NCBI RefSeq assembly: GCF_030812835.1
Contig: NZ_JAUSTM010000003.1
Span: forward strand, 1 to 64,000
DNA from: Streptococcus moroccensis
GTDB taxonomy: Bacteria; Bacillota; Bacilli; Lactobacillales; Streptococcaceae
Direction of reading: 5' to 3'
DNA length: 64,000 nt
A program made the translations under genes and the position numbers. Of this stretch, positions 61,490-64,000 are shown one piece after another (position 1 is the first letter of the stretch; every line of letters starts with the position of its first letter). The notes beneath the pieces are model-generated. The model was not told where the DNA came from and did no database searches. It worked only from the letters and a program-made list of their open reading frames with translations.

Positions 61490-62191
61490 ATGGCTTATAT
61501 TGAAGTGAAAAATCTGAGCAAGGGATTTCAGGTGGGCGAGACGAAAATCATGGCTAACCAAGACCTCAATTTTGAGATTGAAAAAGGGGAGCTAGTCATG
61601 ATTTTGGGGGCTTCTGGCGCTGGAAAATCGACCCTGCTAAATATTTTAGGAGGCATGGATACATGCGATACTGGTCAGGTCATCATCGACGGCCAAGACA
61701 TTGCGCAGTACAATTCCCGTCAGCGGACGGATTACCGCAGGGATGATGTCGGATTTGTCTTTCAGTTTTACAATCTAGTCGGTAATCTGACAGCCAAGGA
61801 AAATGTGGAGCTAGCTTCTGAAATCGTCAAGGATGCTCTTGACCCTGAAGAGACCTTAAAAGAAGTAGGGCTAGGTCACCGTTTGAACAACTTTCCGGCC
61901 CAGTTGTCAGGTGGTGAGCAGCAACGGGTTTCCATTGCCCGTGCGGTTGCCAAGAACCCTAAGATCTTGCTCTGTGATGAACCAACTGGGGCTCTCGATT
62001 ATGAGACAGGTAAGCAAGTCCTGAAAATCTTACAGGACATGGCTCGCGAAAAAGGTGCCACGGTGATTATTGTGACGCATAATTCTGCCCTGGTGCCGAT
62101 TGCAGATCGGGTCATCCACATGCGTGACGCCAAAGTCAAGGACCACTACCTTAACCAAGAACCGCAAGATATTGCGACCTTGGAATATTAG
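61490..62191 (+). CDS. ABC transporter ATP-binding protein (MacB/LolD type)
   Basis: This 233-residue ATPase has Walker [11 protein letters not shown]-loop [12 protein letters not shown], signature LSGGEQQR, Walker [13 protein letters not shown] and switch His in VTHNS. It works with the FtsX-type permease encoded 10 bp downstream. Likely substrates are peptides or lipophilic toxins. Confidence 0.9.
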   Translation: MAYIEVKNLSKGFQVGETKIMANQDLNFEIEKGELVMILGASGAGKSTLLNILGGMDTCDTGQVIIDGQDIAQYNSRQRTDYRRDDVGFVFQFYNLVGNLTAKENVELASEIVKDALDPEETLKEVGLGHRLNNFPAQLSGGEQQRVSIARAVAKNPKILLCDEPTGALDYETGKQVLKILQDMAREKGATVIIVTHNSALVPIADRVIHMRDAKVKDHYLNQEPQDIATLEY

Positions 62192-62201
62192 GAGGTATCT
62201 G

Positions 62202-64000
62202 ATGGCAAATAGGATTTATTGGCGAGACATTTGGCGCTCGATTCGTAAGACCAAGGCTCGTTTTTTCTCCATTGTTAGCCTGATGGCTCTGGGATCATTT
62301 GCCTTAGTCGGGCTTAAAGTCGCTGGCCCTAACCTAGAGCAAACGGGTGCGGCCTTTTTGAACCAGTATCAGGTCGCGGATCTTATAGTGATGGCAGACT
62401 TTGGCTTAGGGGAGCATGATCAGGACGAGTTAAAAAGCCTTGACAAGGCGACGGTCAGCTTTGGGTATTTGCAGGATGTTCTGGTCAAGGATCAAGAAGC
62501 GTCTTTGCGTGTCTTTTCATTAGATAAAACCTTGTCGCAACCCGTCTTAGTTGAAGGCCATCTGCCTAAAACGGACCAAGAGATTGCTTTATCTGCCAAC
62601 CTGGCAGAAGACTATCAATTGGGGGATACCATCACCTTTGAATCAGACGACGATGGGACCTTAACAGCTGACACTTATACTGTATCAGGGTTTATCAAGG
62701 CTAGTGATATTTGGTCAGAAACCAGCTTTGGAGCCAGTCAAAAAGGGTCTGGCGAGTTAGACGGGTATGCTATGGCTGACGGGTCAGCTTTTGATGCTGA
62801 GGTTTATAGTTTAGCTCGATTGCGTTTTGAAGATTTAGAAGATCTCAATCCTTTTGATTCTACTTATCAGAAAGGCTTGGCAGAAGAAGAGTCTGCTTTG
62901 GAAGACCTTTTAGCTGATAATGGTATGGAGCGGTTAAAGGAAATCAAGGAAGAGCCAGAGGCAGAGATTGCTAAGGGACAAAAAGAATTAGACGATCTCA
63001 AGGAGCAACTGGATGGTCAAGAAAAAGCTTTGAAAGCTCTGGGACGAAGTGCATCAGATGTGCCAGAACTGGTCAAGCTCCAAGAGACCTTGACAACAGA
63101 GCAAGCCAAATTGGACGACGCCCAAGAAGAATTGGACGAATTAAAGGAGCCGACCTATCGGGTTTCTAACCGCCGGACCATGCCAGGAGGTCAGGGCTAT
63201 CAGACCTATGGGTCCTCGGCAGCCTCCATTTCTCAGGTGGGCAATGTCTTTCCTGTGGTTCTTTATTTTGTGGCAGCCCTTGTCACCTTCACGACAATGA
63301 CGCGGTTTGTAGATGAGGAGCGGACCAATGCAGGGATTTTTAAAGCCCTTGGCTACAGCCGCAAAGCCATCCGTCGAAAATTTATCATTTATGGCTTAGT
63401 GGCAGGAACTGTCGGAACCCTTCTTGGAACTTTGGGGGGCCAATTTATCCTAGCTCCCATGATTTCAGGTATCATTTCAACCGGTACAGTCATCGGGAAA
63501 GCAACCCTCTTTAGCTATCCTGTCTATTACGTCTTATCTCTTATTTTATCTTTGATTTCTGCTGTCTTACCAGCCTATTTGATTGCTAATAAAGGTTTGA
63601 AAGAGCAGACGGCTTATCTACTCCAGCCAAAACCACCGGTGAAGGGGGAAAAGATCTTACTGGAACGCCTTGGCTTTATCTGGAAACGGATGAGTTTTAC
63701 GAATAAGGTAACAGCCCGTAATATCTTTCGTTACAAACAACGGATGTTCATGACCATCTTTGGAGTTGCCGGGTCCATTGCCCTCCTTTATGCTGGTTTA
63801 GGGATCCGGTCATCGCTCAGTGGGATTTCAGAGACCCAGTTTGGACAGATTTTAACTTACGACATGCTAGTGGTTGAAAAAGAGGATGCCAGTGAAGCAG
63901 ACCAAAAAGACCTGGACAACGCCCTAAATGGCTCAGACATCAAGGCGTATCTCCCAATTTATACTGATAGTTTGACCCAGGTTTTTCCTGAGGTTGAAGA
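62202..64000 (+). CDS. FtsX-family ABC transporter permease (truncated by the window end)
   Basis: The frame opens after AGGAGGT and stays open to the end, giving at least 599 residues. A membrane helix near residues 20-40 is followed by an extracytoplasmic domain. That domain contains a long coiled coil (about 229-316, rich in Glu, Leu, Lys and Gln) and is followed by a helix cluster from about residue 348. Large FtsX-like permeases of this kind export peptides or lipophilic compounds. The C-terminal part is outside the window. Confidence 0.85.
   Translation, partial: MANRIYWRDIWRSIRKTKARFFSIVSLMALGSFALVGLKVAGPNLEQTGAAFLNQYQVADLIVMADFGLGEHDQDELKSLDKATVSFGYLQDVLVKDQEASLRVFSLDKTLSQPVLVEGHLPKTDQEIALSANLAEDYQLGDTITFESDDDGTLTADTYTVSGFIKASDIWSETSFGASQKGSGELDGYAMADGSAFDAEVYSLARLRFEDLEDLNPFDSTYQKGLAEEESALEDLLADNGMERLKEIKEEPEAEIAKGQKELDDLKEQLDGQEKALKALGRSASDVPELVKLQETLTTEQAKLDDAQEELDELKEPTYRVSNRRTMPGGQGYQTYGSSAASISQVGNVFPVVLYFVAALVTFTTMTRFVDEERTNAGIFKALGYSRKAIRRKFIIYGLVAGTVGTLLGTLGGQFILAPMISGIISTGTVIGKATLFSYPVYYVLSLILSLISAVLPAYLIANKGLKEQTAYLLQPKPPVKGEKILLERLGFIWKRMSFTNKVTARNIFRYKQRMFMTIFGVAGSIALLYAGLGIRSSLSGISETQFGQILTYDMLVVEKEDASEADQKDLDNALNGSDIKAYLPIYTDSLTQVFPEVE

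Overview
The window is chromosomal DNA of a low-GC Firmicute, almost certainly a Streptococcus. The evidence is the gene order mutM-coaE / rpmG-secG-rnr-smpB, a fused glutathione synthetase (gshF), a sucrose ABC locus arranged like the pneumococcal sus locus, and strong AGGAGG-type ribosome binding sites. The species cannot be fixed from the sequence alone. No rRNA, tRNA, CRISPR array, intact insertion sequence or phage gene was seen.

Left part (1-3.4 kb): an ABC-F ATPase of the antibiotic target-protection type, then a gene-poor stretch holding a 351-bp segment bounded by 16-bp inverted repeats, then an AraC-type regulator on the minus strand.

3.4-30.6 kb: a large AT-rich accessory glycan locus, nearly all on the plus strand. 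It has two GPH-family sugar transporters, two GH78 alpha-L-rhamnosidases, two circularly permuted GH3 enzymes, a GH43-like enzyme, a GH2 enzyme, a Cys-type sulfatase with its anaerobic radical-SAM maturase, three intact esterase-like hydrolases (two alpha/beta hydrolases and one membrane-anchored SGNH) and a fourth, inactivated serine hydrolase. A second AraC-type regulator, paralogous to the first, lies inside it. None of the glycosidases has a visible signal peptide. The simplest reading is that short, decorated, rhamnose-containing and possibly sulfated or acylated oligosaccharides or glycosides are imported by the GPH carriers and dismantled in the cytoplasm. No rhamnose isomerase, kinase or aldolase genes are present. 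CcpA-type cre sites mark several promoters, and 13-bp direct repeats 20 bp apart lie in front of the first transporter. The island ends near a truncated gene remnant and a terminator at about 30.6 kb.

30.6-54 kb: housekeeping and small transport operons of visibly higher GC. They are a Nudix hydrolase, an AAC(6')-like acetyltransferase and a methyltransferase; mutM and coaE; a HerA-like ATPase; rpmG and secG; rnr and smpB; an HrtBA-like ABC exporter with a peptide-deformylase-like protein; a polar amino-acid ABC transporter with an embedded UroD/MtaA-family methyltransferase-like gene; gshF; glycerate kinase; and a MarR-controlled heterodimeric multidrug ABC exporter.

54-64 kb: an intergenic chain of hairpins resembling a BOX-like repeat; then the sucrose/fructoside locus (LacI-family SusR, two permeases, a lipoprotein binding protein, a GH32 hydrolase, and two near-identical operators); then a TetR regulator divergent from an ABC exporter whose large permease runs off the right end.
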